64,000 nt of DNA from contig CM066924.1 of NCBI GenBank assembly GCA_033964015.1, positions 1,364,001 through 1,428,000 on the forward strand, in the 5' to 3' direction. The translations under genes were made by a program, and so were the position numbers. Each line of letters begins with the position of its first letter. Position 1 is the first letter of the stretch. The DNA comes from Scolanthus callimorphus. Lineage: Eukaryota; Cnidaria; Anthozoa; Actiniaria; Edwardsiidae. This document shows, piece by piece, positions 53,465 to 64,000 of the stretch. The notes beneath the pieces were generated by a model. The model was not told the origin of the DNA. It made no database searches and was given only the letters and a program-made list of their open reading frames with translations.

Positions 53465-56400
53465 AGCAATCAGCGGCGCTTCATTGCTGCCGGTCGTGTG
53501 TATCGTTGCTCGTATATTTATTGATTGTCTAACATTCGTGTTGGAGCTGGAACTTGTTATGTGGCCTACAATGATTGTCAACATCCCTGTGATCCTCTTG
53601 GTGTACGTCCAAGCTGGTTTCAACAACTGCTGGTATTACTACGTGCATCAACACTCCATGTCCACGTCGAAGCCTTTGTTGAGCGGCCATCTTGGATCGA
53701 CGAAACCGACAAATAGCAGATTGAGCTATAGCAGCTTTGATCTTCGTTCTATAGGAAAGAACATGCCGAAACAACGTTTAGCTGCTGATCTATGGCACGA
53801 ATTAGAGGATCTTGGGATTAAAAGCGGTTTCGTGGAAAACGAGCTGGGGTAAAACTCAAGTCTGAACATGGTCACCCTGTGTCTACTCCATCCACAGGCC
53901 CCCCAGTCGTGTCTAATGCTCTCTTTTCTACCTCGTTAGCGTCACTGCCGAACATCATTTACTGCAATGCTCGATCGATCGCAACTAAGATTGACGAACT
54001 ACAAGCTGTCGTTTCCTGCAATAAACCCAACATTATCTCGGTCACTGAAAGTTGGCTAAATTCCACCGTGCCGGACTCTGCTGTGCATTTGTCTGAGTTT
54101 ATCTGCTTTAGGCGTGACAGGCCATCCCACGCTGGCGGAGTTTGTATGTGGATTCACTCGTCTATCCAATGTTCTCGTCTGGCTGATTTTGAGATCCCGG
54201 AAGTCGAATCGTTGTGGATTAAGCTCAGACCACACCGTTTACCTAGATCGGTGTCGATGGTTTTAGTGGCTTCAGTCTACCACCCTACGAGCTGTGGTGC
54301 CACCGAAAACCAGGTGCTACTCCAACATCTTCAGAGCAACGTTGATACGTTCCTGCGTCAGCACCATGAGGGTTTAGTCGTGATCACTGGGGACTTCAAT
54401 CCCACAAGCACAAATCTCTCCGTCGTTGAGACGAAACGCAGGACCAGTCTTTCCCAGATTATCAAGGTGTTGACCAGGGACTCTGGGATTCTTGACTGGT
54501 GTCTTACCAACAGACCTGATCTCTTTCAACCACCTAGTCAACTACCCAAATTGGGCACTAGTGACCATTATACGGTGTCAATCGTCCCACGTACCTCGCC
54601 GTCATTAGTCAAGAACACTAATTCTACCATCTGGAAACGTGACTTAAGGCCGAGCAGATTGCGTGACTTTGGCAATTGGATCACCCAACAAACCTGGCAG
54701 TCTGTGGTTAATGAGTCCTTGGTCAGTGACAAGTTGAAGCTATTTACTAACTTGCTTAGTTCTGCGGTTGAAAAGTATTTCCCGCTCAGGAAAATCAAGC
54801 TATGCTCAACTGATAAACCATGGATCTCATCGAAATTGAAAGCACTTGTGTCTAAGAGACAGGTCGCACTTCGGTCCCATGGGAAAGATTCCGAGATTTA
54901 CAAGAAATGTAGGAACCGTGTTCAGAGGGAATGTTCAGGTGCGAAACAGGTCTACTATAACAACAAGGTAGCCGGCCTGAAGTCCACTAACGTTAGGCGT
55001 TGGTGGAGAGAAATTAAGACGATCAAGGGGGTGGTGCGTCGTCGTCGGTGCCTTGGTATACGCAAATTCTGGACGAACAGACCCCAACCGTCGAGGCCCT
55101 AGCTGAGCGGTTCAATCAATTCCTCGGCAGTCTTACAGCCAACTTCTCGCCGCTGGACTCTCCACTTCCTGGACAATTCTATCAAGTTCCGGATTTTCTT
55201 CTGATTGACGATCTCACGGCATTTAGGGCGCTTAGACGGGTAAAGGCCAATAAATCACCTGGCCCTGACTCTACTCCTAACAGGATCTGGTGTGATTTCG
55301 CATTCGAGCTGGCGCCTGTGATTCGGGACATTTACAATGCCTCAATCCAGCAGGGATATATCCCAGCCCCCCTGAAGGAGTCTATCGTTCCCCCTATCCC
55401 TAAGTGTAATCCCCCGAAGGTGGTGGAGGAGGATTTGCGACCCATCTCGTTAACCGCCCAACTTGCTAAAGTGATAGAGGGTTTCACCTACACGTTTCTG
55501 TTCCAGCAGGTTTGCGACAGTCTTGATGAAAAGCAATTTGCTGTTGCCGGCAAGTCGACAACCCAAGCACTTGTCTACTTCCTGCATGTCATCTTGGAGT
55601 CTTTGGACAAAGGGGACACCTATGCGAGGGTTTTCTTTACCGACTTCAGCAAGGGCTTCGATCTCGTAGATCACCGTGCGCTACTCGATGAACTTGACCT
55701 TTTGGGTGTTCACGAGGCCATTATTCGTTGGATCAACGCCTTCCTGGTTGACCGCCAGCAGCGAGTTAGAATTGGTGACACCTTGTCCTCCCCGATCTCT
55801 CCTCGGGGTGGGATACCTCAAGGACGAAGCTGGCACCCCTGCTGTTTGCTATTCTGGTCAACAGGCTGGCTAGGGACTGGAACACTAGGCTTAAACATGT
55901 TGATGATGCCACCATTTTCGAACTTATTCCTAGGAACTCCCCTAGCTACTTGCCAACTATTGCTGAAGATATAAATAGGTATGCTGTTCAACGCAATATG
56001 CGGTTAAATGCAAAAAAATGTAAGGAAATGATAATTGATGTTCTTAAGTATAAATCTACATGCATGAGTCCCTTAGCGGTTGGAGGCACCCTAATCGAGA
56101 GGGTTTCGGTCTATAAGCTGCTGGGGGTACATATCTCCAGTGACTTATCGTGGAATAACCACTGTGAGTATATCCACGGAAAGGCTGTCAAACGCCTTTA
56201 CGGACTCCGTATCCTTAAGAAGAGTGGGCTTACATCAGCCGATCTAGTTTCTGTCTTATTGTTCTATCATTAGGCCAGTGCTTGAGTATGCCTCGCCTGC
56301 TTGGGCTGCTCTTCCTGAATACTTAATTGATCTTATTGAAAGTGTTCAGCGGAAAGCACTTCGCATCATTTTTCCTAACCTTGCATATAATGAAGCACTG

Positions 56401-56735
56401 TGCCAGGCACAACTCGAAACCCTGGATGCTAGACGGAATAGTGCTTGTAAGAGTTTTATTCAAAGGGCTAAGGAAAACAGAATTGTTAACAACATTGTAA
56501 GAAAGCCAGTCATTCGTGACCATGGATACAACTTAAGATCTGGCAGCCAATCTAGACACCCGTCGGTTGGCGCCACGAATAGACTTAATAACTTTTTCAC
56601 AGTCAAATTCCAGTATGAACAATGAACATTGGACAATATTTACGTATTTATTATTGCTGCTTGTTGCATGTACTGACTGCTCCCTTAATTCAGTGTTACC
56701 ACTGCTATGGGTGTATTATAAATAAACGATTGATT
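53465..56735 (+). mobile_element. CR1/L2-type LINE retrotransposon, nearly full length, frame-shifted
   Basis: From 53879 the element encodes an APE-type endonuclease (NARSIATKIDELQAVV, VITGDFNPTS, LGTSDHYTVS) and then reverse transcriptase (LRPISLTAQLAKVIEGF, FFTDFSKGFDLVDH, GIPQG, a VDDAT form of the catalytic box, KLLGVHISSDLSWN, LEYASPAWAALPEYL). The reading frame shifts near 55027-55031, 55822 and 56256, so no single intact protein is made as the sequence stands; each break is at a run of identical bases. In the finger motif, Gly stands where Ala is usual (SKGFD). The 3' end is a TGATT-rich tail. The sequence TGATTC flanks both sides (53459-53464 and 56736-56741), consistent with a target duplication. 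About 400 bases before the endonuclease show no clear ORF1. Confidence 0.93.
53879..56625 (+). pseudogene. LINE endonuclease / reverse transcriptase ORF, interrupted
   Basis: Three open segments, 53879-55102, 55048-55974 and then 55950-56273 with 56278-56625, cover one ancestral protein of about 900 residues. Domain order is endonuclease, linker, palm/finger of reverse transcriptase, and C-terminal region. Codon usage and motif conservation suggest a fairly young copy. Whether the three breaks are biological or sequencing errors is open. Confidence 0.88.
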
Positions 56736-57261
56736 TGATTCTGTGGTTGTAGGAGTAAGATACAGCGAAACTTAAAGGGAGCAGGCTGCTGCAGGTCTGT
56801 TAATTAAGTCTAGGGAGAAATGCGTATGTCTTCTTTTTCTCTTTTTCAATCAAAACTATCAATCATGCAACAATTGGACCCTTGGAAGTCAACAAACGTT
56901 TGCGAAAAGGAAATTAAAGAGTGCTAGGAAACACATATTTGCGATGCGTGCAGACAAAACATAGTACGACGATGGTAGATTGGAGCATCTGAGTGGTCAT
57001 AGGTCTAACGCAACAGGAAACTCATACATCGTACAACTATCGAAGATCATACCAGCGCTCTCTACAGCGCACAGTACTTCAGCTTACATGTAACTCCATA
57101 ACGCATAGTAAAGCGTCTTCGGAAAAAGCCCTCAGATGAGATAAGTGACAAGGAAGAGTGAGTTAGGGTAGTCCCCGGCAGTAGAAATCTTTGAATCGCC
57201 CCAAAATGCGCAATCAAAAAAGAAGCGCTACCGCAAGTCTCTGACAATTGTGTTTTAAATA

Positions 57262-57473
57262 CATTCTCGAACCCAGAGCTCCCCGGCTCGTAACCTCGCG
57301 GGGAGGCTCTGGTGACAGCCACAGTGACGCATGCGCGAGATTTAATACAGAGCCGCTGAGAGAAAGACCTTTCAGCGCATGCTCCAACGCTCAAAATTAG
57401 CCAATCAGTGACGGCCCTCAAATGGATGTCCCCCAGAGCCCTGCGAGCAGACGAGCTGGGCAGCTCTGGGTAA
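57262..57473. mobile_element. MITE-like family B, copy within the large palindrome
   Basis: Ends TTCTCGAACCCAGAGCTCCC and GAGCTGGGCAGCTCTGGG are inverted, with GACGCATGCGCGAGATTTAA and CAGCGCATGCTCCAACGC inside. It has no counterpart at the mirror position in the right arm, so it probably inserted after the palindrome formed. Confidence 0.75.
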
Positions 57474-57504
57474 AATAAATAAAATGAAATAAATGTTTTA
57501 AATA

Positions 57505-60500
57505 ATCTATGGTTTAAAAGATTTTCAATAACCGAATCTTATTTTGTACCGCGCTAGAGACGTTGGCGTTGATCGGATCCGGATATTAATACTGACCGAG
57601 ATACAACTTGAAAAAGTTAGCAGAACGCATAGATTTCAAGACATTTTGCCAGGAACGCCTGACACTCCTGGCTGAATTTTAGTCGTGTTCCCTAAAAATT
57701 TCAAACCACCGTAATTCGGTCAATAATCATCTGATCAAGCCTATATTTAGATATTGTGTCAAACTTTTGATACTCTTTTTAATTATGCAAGATTTGTTTT
57801 GATACTTATAAAATTGAGAGACTTAATTTTTTTGCCCAAAAGCCGGAAAATGCTGAATTTGAGAAAACTTGTAAATTGAATAAAGCTTTATGTCAAACTG
57901 TCGTGCTGGTAAAGAATTATTTATTTTGTAAATCTAGCATGATTTAGTTAAAATTTGATGAAGTTATAGCTGCGTGAATATTTTCACAAGAGACAATGAG
58001 TGAGAAGTTTAGCAGACCTGATCAGATCTCATTAACGCAACTCCATATAAAAAATATCCATAAATTCGAAACGCGCTAAAATCAAAGCGCGAGATCTCGC
58101 TATAAATTATATTAGATTTACACAAGAATTAATGCATTACCTGCACGACAGTTTGACTTAAATCTTTCTTTATTTAACTCGTTTTCTAAAATTCAGCATT
58201 TTTCGGGCTTTTTGGGCAAAAAAATCAAATCTCTCAATGTTATAAGTATCACAACAAATCTTACATAATTAACAAGAGTATCAAAAGTTTGACACAATAT
58301 CTAAATATAGGCTTGATCAGATGGTTATTCACCGAACTACGGTGGTTTGAAATTTTTAGGAACTCTACTAAAATTCAGCCAGAAGTGTCAGGCATTCCTG
58401 GCGAAATGAAATGTTCATTCTTAGGCTTTTTTTTTTCGCCGAATTCATGATAACTTGAAACATGGTTTAAAAGATTTCCAATAACCGAATTTTTTTTTGT
58501 ACCCCGCTTGAGACGTCAAAATGATTGAATTCTGGCGTTGATGGGATCCGGATATCAATACTGACCGAGATGCACGTTGAAAAAGTTAGCAGAACACATA
58601 GACTTCAAGACATTTTGCCAGGAACGCCTGCCACTCCTGGCTCAATTTTAGTCGTGTTGCCTAAAAATTTCAAACCACAGTAATTCGGTCAATAACCATC
58701 TGATCAAGCCTATATTTATATATTGTGCCAAACGTTTGATACTCTTTTAATTATGCAAGATTTGTTTTGATACTTATAAAAATTGAGAGACTTAATTTTT
58801 TTGCCCGCCAAAAAGCCGGAAATGCTGAATTTTAGAAAACATGTAAAATAAATAAAGTTTTATGTCAAACTGTCGTGCAAGTAAAGAATTATTTCTTGTG
58901 TAAATCTAATGTGATTTAGTTAAGATTTGATAAAGTTATAGCTTTGCGAATATTTTCACAAGAGACAATGCGTGAGAGGTTTAGCGGACCTGCTGAGATC
59001 TCATTAGCGCAACTCCATATAAAAAATATTCATAAATTCGAAACGCGCTAAAATCAAAGCGAAATCTCGCTATAAATCATATCAGATTTACACAAGAATT
59101 AATGCTTTTACCTGCACGACAGTTTGACATAAATCTTTCCTTATTTTACTCGTTTTCTAAAATTCAGCATTTTTCGGCTTTTTGGGCAAAAAATCAAATC
59201 TCTCAATTTTATAGGTATCAAAACAAATCTTACGTAATTAAAAAGAGTACCAAAAGTTTGACACAATATCTAAATATAGGCTTGATCAGATGGTTATTCA
59301 CCGAACTACGGTGGTTTGAAATTTTAGGGAACTCGACTAAAATTCAGCCAGAAGTGTCAGGCATTCCTGGCGAAATGAAATGTTTATTCTTAGGCTTTTT
59401 TTTCTCGCCGAATGCATGATAACTTGAAACATGGTTTAAAAGATTTCCAATAACCGAATTTTCTTTTGTACCACGCTTGAGACGTCAAAATGATTGAATT
59501 CTGGCGTTGATCGGATCCGGATATCAATACTGACCGAGATACAACTTGAAAAAGTTAGCAGAACGCATAGATTTCAACACATTTTGCCAGGAACGCCTGA
59601 CACTCCTGGCTCAATTTTAGTCGTGTTGCCTAAAAATTTCAAACCACAGTAATTCGGTCAATAACAATCTGATCAAGCCTATATTTATATATTGTGCCAA
59701 ACTTTTGATACTCTTTTTAATTATGCAACATTTGTTTTGATACTTATAAAATTGAGAGACTTAATCTTTTTGCCCAAAGCCGGAAAATGCTCGGAATTTT
59801 AGAAAACATCTAAAATAAAAAAAGTTTTATATCAAACTGTCGTGCAGGTAAAGAATTCTTTCTTGTGTAAATCTTATATGATTTAGTTAAGATTTGATAA
59901 AGTTATAGCTTTGCGAATATTTTCACAAGAGACAATGAGTGAGAGGTTTAGCGGACCTGCTGAGATCTCATTAGCGCAACTCCATATAAAAAATATTCAT
60001 AAATTCGAAACGTGCTAAAATCAAAGCGAAATCTCGCTATAAATCATATCAGATTTACACAAGAATTAATGCTTTTACCTGCACGACAGTTTGACATAAA
60101 TCTTTCCTTATTTTACTCGTTTTCTAAAATTTTTCGGCTTTTTGGGCTAAAAAATCAAGTCTCTCAATTTTATAAACATCAAAACAAATCTTACATAATA
60201 AAAAGATTTTCAAAAGTTTGACACAATATCTAAAAATAGGCTTGATCGATGCTTATCGACCGAATTACGCTGGTTTGAAATTTTAGGGAACTCGACTAAA
60301 ATTCAGCCAGAAGTGTCAGGCATTCCTGGCGAAATGAATTCATGATCAATTGAAAAATGGTTTAAAAGACTTCCAATAACCGAATCTTCTTTAATTTGTA
60401 ACACGCTTGAGACAATGAGTCAGAGGTTTAGCAGACCTTATGAGATCTCATTAACGAAACTCCGTATAAAAATATTCATCAATTCCAAACGCGCTAAAAT

Positions 60501-60540
60501 CAAAGCGAGATCTCATTAGATTTAATTCAAAATGCAATAT
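57505..60540. repeat. Three tandem ~950-bp units, each itself an inverted repeat
   Basis: Units begin near 57511, 58465 and 59432 with GGTTTAAAAGATTTCCAATA or a close variant; a partial fourth start is near 60357. Inside each unit the left half (AATTCGGTCAATAA, CTGATCAAGCCTATATTTA, TTTTGATACTCTTTTTAATT, AAAATGCTGAATTT) is mirrored by the right half (GCATTTTTCGGG, TAATTAACAAGAGTATCAAA, TAAATATAGGCTTGATCAGA, TATTCACCGAACTACGG). Both ends of a unit also carry GGAACGCCTG(A/C)CACTCCTGG and CAGGCATTCCTGGCGAAAT. The DNA is AT-rich and has no conserved ORF. Confidence 0.9.
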
Positions 60541-61014
60541 CAAGCGGGTATTTTACGGGTCTCCATCGAGAATTTGCCGCTCCACGTTCTAAGCGCTGTT
60601 GCTCTACCCTAACAACTTGCTGGTCAGTTATCTCATCTGAGGGCTTTTTCCGAAGACGCTTTATACATGTAAGCAGCTGAAGTACTGTGCGCCGTAGAGA
60701 GCGCTGGTATGATCTTCAATACTTGTATAATTATAACCAGAACCACTCAGATGCGTCTCATTGAGTTGCTCGAAATCGGTTCTAATGTACCATCATCGCA
60801 CTATATTTTGTCTGCATTTCTGTTTCCTGATGGCACTCTAAATTTCCTTTTCGCAAACGTTTGTTGACTTCCAAGGGTCCAATTGTTGTTGGATTGGAAG
60901 TTTTGATATTGAAAAAGAGAGAAAGAAGACATACGCATTTCTCCCTAGACTCGAACTAACAGACCTGCACCAGCTTGTGCGCTCTGTCACTAAGCCATCG
61001 GGGATTCGCTATAC

Positions 61015-61605
61015 TAAAGCGCCTTACGTAAGGAGATATAACGAATATTTTACGTCACAAAATAATTAAGTCGTTCCATTGTCTGTTCTTTTATCTTCTT
61101 TTATCTTTAATTTGTCTGCGCGTCCTCTTGTGCACGTTAAGCAGAGTCCCTGTAATTCAGTACAAGTTCCTTTTAACCGCGAGAGAGGCGCGTATAGAGC
61201 TTCAAAATGTATCGTTTTATTTACAAAATGTTCATTTACGAGGCTTTTGGCCTTATGAAACAAGCATATATATAAATTTAGCCACTGGCTAAAAGCGGAG
61301 CTCCCGGTTACATATTTTTCTGTGTTAATGAGTCGCAAAGGTTGCCACTGTACATAGCTGGCCTAAAAAAGGTCTTGGTCTACCTGTGGTGGGGCAGGCA
61401 GACACGCGCGGATGCGCCCGTGATACCAGAATGGGAATACCGCTGAACCACGAAAAATTAACTCGATCATATACCTGAGTTCTACTTTGAACCATTGTAT
61501 TCTTCCTGCGATACATGGTTCTCCGCTCTGCGGCCTTCGCCGCTAAGGAGCTCCGCTATGGAAACCAACCGGTATCTCTCATTTTGATGTCTTTTCTTTT
61601 TCATT
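61015..61605. other. Right-arm-only segment of the large palindrome
   Basis: This block interrupts the symmetry: the left arm passes directly from GTAGGAGTAAGA to TACAGCGAAACT, while the right arm has about 590 extra bases between the matching words. It contains the GGCTAAAAGCGGAGCTCCC word also seen near 23545 and the CTCCGCTCTGCGGCC hairpin shared with 27970. It is probably a separate non-coding mobile sequence inserted here. Confidence 0.55.
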
Positions 61606-62579
61606 TATCTTACTCCTACAACCACAGAATCACCCAGCTGGGAGTCGCACCCAGTCCTCGTTGCACTGGCAGTGCTGCGTATGCTCTGGTACACCACTGG
61701 ATGGTAATTTTACTGCGGTATTGTCTTTCTACACAATTAGACCTCCCAATACGTTTATGGGATTGCGCATTTTATCTGCTATTTTAGTTTTTACCAGCTA
61801 TGTACAGACCGTGTCAATGGAAGGCAAGGTAGCAAATGAGAAACAACTGCAGCCGAATACAATTTTCAAAGGAAAAAAAATTGCCAATGTTATTTCCGCT
61901 TTGCCCCTCAGAATACTTTAAACTGCATCTCTGTCTCCTACTACTACATGATTGGTTCAGATAGCTTGATTGACGCGAAATAATAAACAAAAGTCATTCG
62001 GTGTTTTCAAAAGCGCAGCGTATAAAAACTACAAAGTCCAATTTCGAATCTCTCATACTCAATCACTGAATCAGGCATCAAAATTAACGGCGCATAAAAC
62101 AGGGAGTACCGAAAAACGTACGAACCAACGAGGATTGATGAAGCTTTAATGCAGACAAAATTCGCAACTATTTCGGCTTCAAATTGAGGCTCCTACTGTA
62201 TTTATGCACCTTTAATACCTATTCATTAGTGGTAGAGAAGTTCTCGAGAGAAAAAAAACGTACCCTTGGTCACATTTTGTTTTTTGTCTTTCTTTTTCTC
62301 GGCCAATGGTCCGAGACGAAATTTAAAAACCACCAGGCAGATACGTGAACCTGCGCGAGAAAATAACTGAATCACAATTACAGTCAAGACGGGTTACGCG
62401 TGATCCTGTAGAGTCAATCATTTAATTCATGATTCAATACATTATCTAATTCAGTATTACGATCAAGAGCATGAGAGCCCGATTGAGCATCGCAATGTCT
62501 AAACCGTTTTATAATATACCACCTCTAAGGTAAATCTAAAATAGAAAATGACATCATCGCATTTCTCAAATATGACAAC

Positions 62580-62820
62580 AGACTTACGGAACAAGGGTAT
62601 CGCCCAAGGTTATGAGTCATAAACCAATCCGGATCAGCTGCGGAATTCCCAAGGGAGTGACTTCCGGATAAGATGTGTTAACCAAGGGGATGAGTCATCA
62701 CCGTGGGCTTATTCCCCTTATAAGACCCTAACAATAGGATCTTACTCCCACCCTTCCGTGGTCCTTTTGTGACGTTATCATTCTGATCTGTAAAATCCGC
62801 CTGATCGTCGCTTGATCCGG
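62580..62820 (+). promoter_or_regulatory. Promoter-like block with two AP-1 sites, an ETS site, a TATA-like box and a CRE-like site
   Basis: TGAGTCA (consensus AP-1/TRE) occurs at 62613-62619 and 62691-62697, each preceded by a CCAAGG word, so the two form a direct repeat. ACCAAT follows the first. ACTTCCGGAT (ETS core) lies at about 62659-62668, CCCTTATAAGA (TATA-like or imperfect CArG) at about 62716-62726, and GTGACGTTAT (CRE-like) at about 62770. An open reading frame with ATG begins at 62821. Clustering of these sites suggests an inducible promoter; this is inference from motifs only. Confidence 0.5.
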
Positions 62821-62973
62821 ATGATTAACCCGGAAGATATTTTATGTTTCTTAGGTAGTGAACCGCCGTTTCCCTCTACTCAGGCCGGTGACCAAGGCCA
62901 GATGCAATCCCTCGAATTACAAGCTACAACTACTGAACATGAAAACGGCAACCACGTGTCAGTGAAATCAGTG
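62821..62973 (+). CDS. Putative first coding exon of an unidentified gene
   Basis: ATG at 62821 opens MINPEDILCFLGSEPPF, continuing with a Gln/Glu/Thr-rich stretch (QMQSLELQATTTEHENG) to a possible donor GTG/GTAACA at 62973. Composition is that of an acidic, glutamine-containing activation-type region, but I do not recognise the family. No second exon is evident before the window ends. The promoter-like sequence immediately upstream supports it being real. Confidence 0.4.
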
Positions 62974-64000
62974 GTAACAATATTCCTTTACATTTGCCCA
63001 AGACAGAATTAACTGAACCAGTGGGTACCAGAAATACCCAAAAGGATTTAAGGTAATTATTCATTCCAAGAGTTTATGAGAAGGAAAAAAAAACAGAAAA
63101 AAACATACCATACGTTTTCAGCTTTTTAAAATTCAAATGTATCATGCATAACACAACTGAACTTTATTAGGATTAACGTAGCACAACTGATCATGAACAT
63201 CCTATATTACAAAGCAATCTTCCTTCTTAAAGCGGCACACTTAATATTCGTCCACCGTAGAAGTAAAATTGTAACCGTGGAAACACACATGTACATTTGT
63301 CCGTAGTACTCAAAATAATCCCCTAGATTAATAGAAAAACCTTTCAAGTGTCAGACAAATGCAATTCTAGGTTGTTTTGAACTGTTATCAGGAGGATGGA
63401 ATTGGATTGCGATTTGCGCTATTTTCTTGTCAGAGAGGTGTCCAGCAAGCGCGCGAGAGCCCCTTTAACTGTCTTACAAACTATCATCTACCAATAAAAC
63501 TCTAGCTGCCTCCTATGCCCGCCTGAATTATTACTTACAACAGGTATCCCATTATGCAGCTGCAGCTGCCCATATTCCTGGCTGCAGCTCCTCGTGTACG
63601 TTTTACAGATTGTTTATCAAGCCTTGCTAATCGAAAGTCTGAAATGTTCTGAAAAATCACTCAAAGTAGGGGCGTATCCAGGATGTTTTCAGTGAGGGGT
63701 TGCAGCACTCCCCTAGACCCCCTGCAGAGCTGTTCACTCGTTTGATTGACGGAAGCCAAACCGCAGTTTGTTTTGGCGTAAAGTTCGAACAATTTTTAAA
63801 ATCTGTAATTTTAAAAGCTGTAAGTCAGCTTTTTGTATGACTGTGAGGCCTAGTACATACGCCGCTCTTATCATAAGCCGATCCAACCTGTTGCCGTAAA
63901 ATACGCGAAAATCGGGGCATTTAAATGGACTCTACATTACCGGTATGATTTAGAATAGTCTAGGTGACAGACAGACCAGAGGTGGACGAACAATATTGTT
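62974..64000. other. Right-hand flank; no exon recognised
   Basis: This may be the first intron of the putative gene starting at 62821. Visible items are repeat fragments: a single GGGGCGTATCCAGGAT end near 63670, and a TTTGATTGACGGAAGCCA segment near 63740 that recurs near 48600. Nothing else could be supported. Confidence 0.45.

Larger units (their letters stand above)
52825..62425. repeat. Very large imperfect palindrome (foldback-like structure)
   Basis: The left arm (52825-53464, continuing at 56742-57150 after a LINE) is the reverse complement, at moderate to high similarity, of the right arm (60630-62425). Checked matching pairs: TTTTCTCGGCCAATGG-type sequence at 62290 with 52930; CACCGAATGACTTTGTTTAT at 53140 with its complement near 61990; TTCTCATTTGCTACCTTCC at 53296 with 61825; GAGGACTGGGTGCAACTCCC at 53432 with 61640; TTGGACCCTTGGAAGTCAAC at 56874 with 60875; ACAGTACTTCAGCTTACATG at 57070 with 60670. 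The right arm has about 590 extra bases (roughly 61015-61605) not in the left arm. Outer borders are near CGACTCTAGAGGTTCACG and its partner. Confidence 0.85.

Noticed and set aside
53409..53852. 147-codon ORF upstream of the LINE endonuclease as an ORF1 protein
   Set aside because: It starts outside the element in the palindrome arm and has no RNA-binding or zinc-knuckle motif; I treat it as chance open sequence in the 5' region.
59102..60221. Similar ORFs of 105 and 69 codons in successive units
   Set aside because: They are the same frame of a tandem AT-rich palindromic repeat with unit-specific stops; no domain is seen.
1..64000. tRNA, rRNA or snRNA genes
   Set aside because: I looked for cloverleaf words (GTTCGA-type T loops with matching stems) and conserved rRNA or snRNA segments and found none that could be supported by eye.

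Overview
The window looks like the nuclear genome of an invertebrate animal. It is AT-rich, its genes are split by GT-AG introns, and the introns and intergenic DNA are crowded with short inverted-repeat elements, minisatellites and LINE fragments. The protein divergence and this repeat style suggest a cnidarian, perhaps an anthozoan (coral or anemone). That placement is inference and I cannot prove it from the window.

Three host genes are recognisable. (1) On the minus strand at 2636-6906 lie the first six coding exons of NOL6, a UTP22-type nucleolar factor of the small-subunit processome; the rest lies beyond the left edge. (2) On the minus strand at about 8031-10198 is a C2H2 zinc-finger gene with 15 fingers and an acidic N-terminal region built of repeated motifs. 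(3) On the plus strand at 12580-50326 is a complete YTHDC2 gene: R3H domain, DEAH/DEIH helicase core, ankyrin insert, C-terminal helicase domains and YTH m6A reader. I resolved it into 45 coding exons, about 1,669 residues. A possible first exon of a fourth, unidentified gene starts at 62821 behind a promoter-like block with AP-1, ETS and CRE-like sites.

From about 52.8 to 62.4 kb there is a very large imperfect palindrome. Its left arm is split by a 3.3-kb LINE of the CR1/L2 type, and its right arm keeps the empty target site. Its centre holds three tandem copies of a ~950-bp unit that is itself an inverted repeat.

The most unusual pattern is a set of tandem arrays seeded exactly on gene-structure boundaries. 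In YTHDC2, the ends of exons 8, 24, 27 and 28, each with its 5' splice site, have been tandemly copied into the following intron; the acceptor side of exon 32 is duplicated once; and the stop-codon end of the zinc-finger gene is copied into its 3' flank. The exon 24 array is the clearest: eleven 90-bp units, ten with an intact GTAAGT donor, all in frame and without stops, so any donor would give an in-frame product differing by multiples of 30 residues.

Several reading-frame breaks (three in YTHDC2, two in the zinc-finger gene, three in the LINE) are each explained by one base gained or lost, nearly all at a run of identical bases. Assembly error is the simplest explanation, though for the LINE ordinary decay is equally likely.
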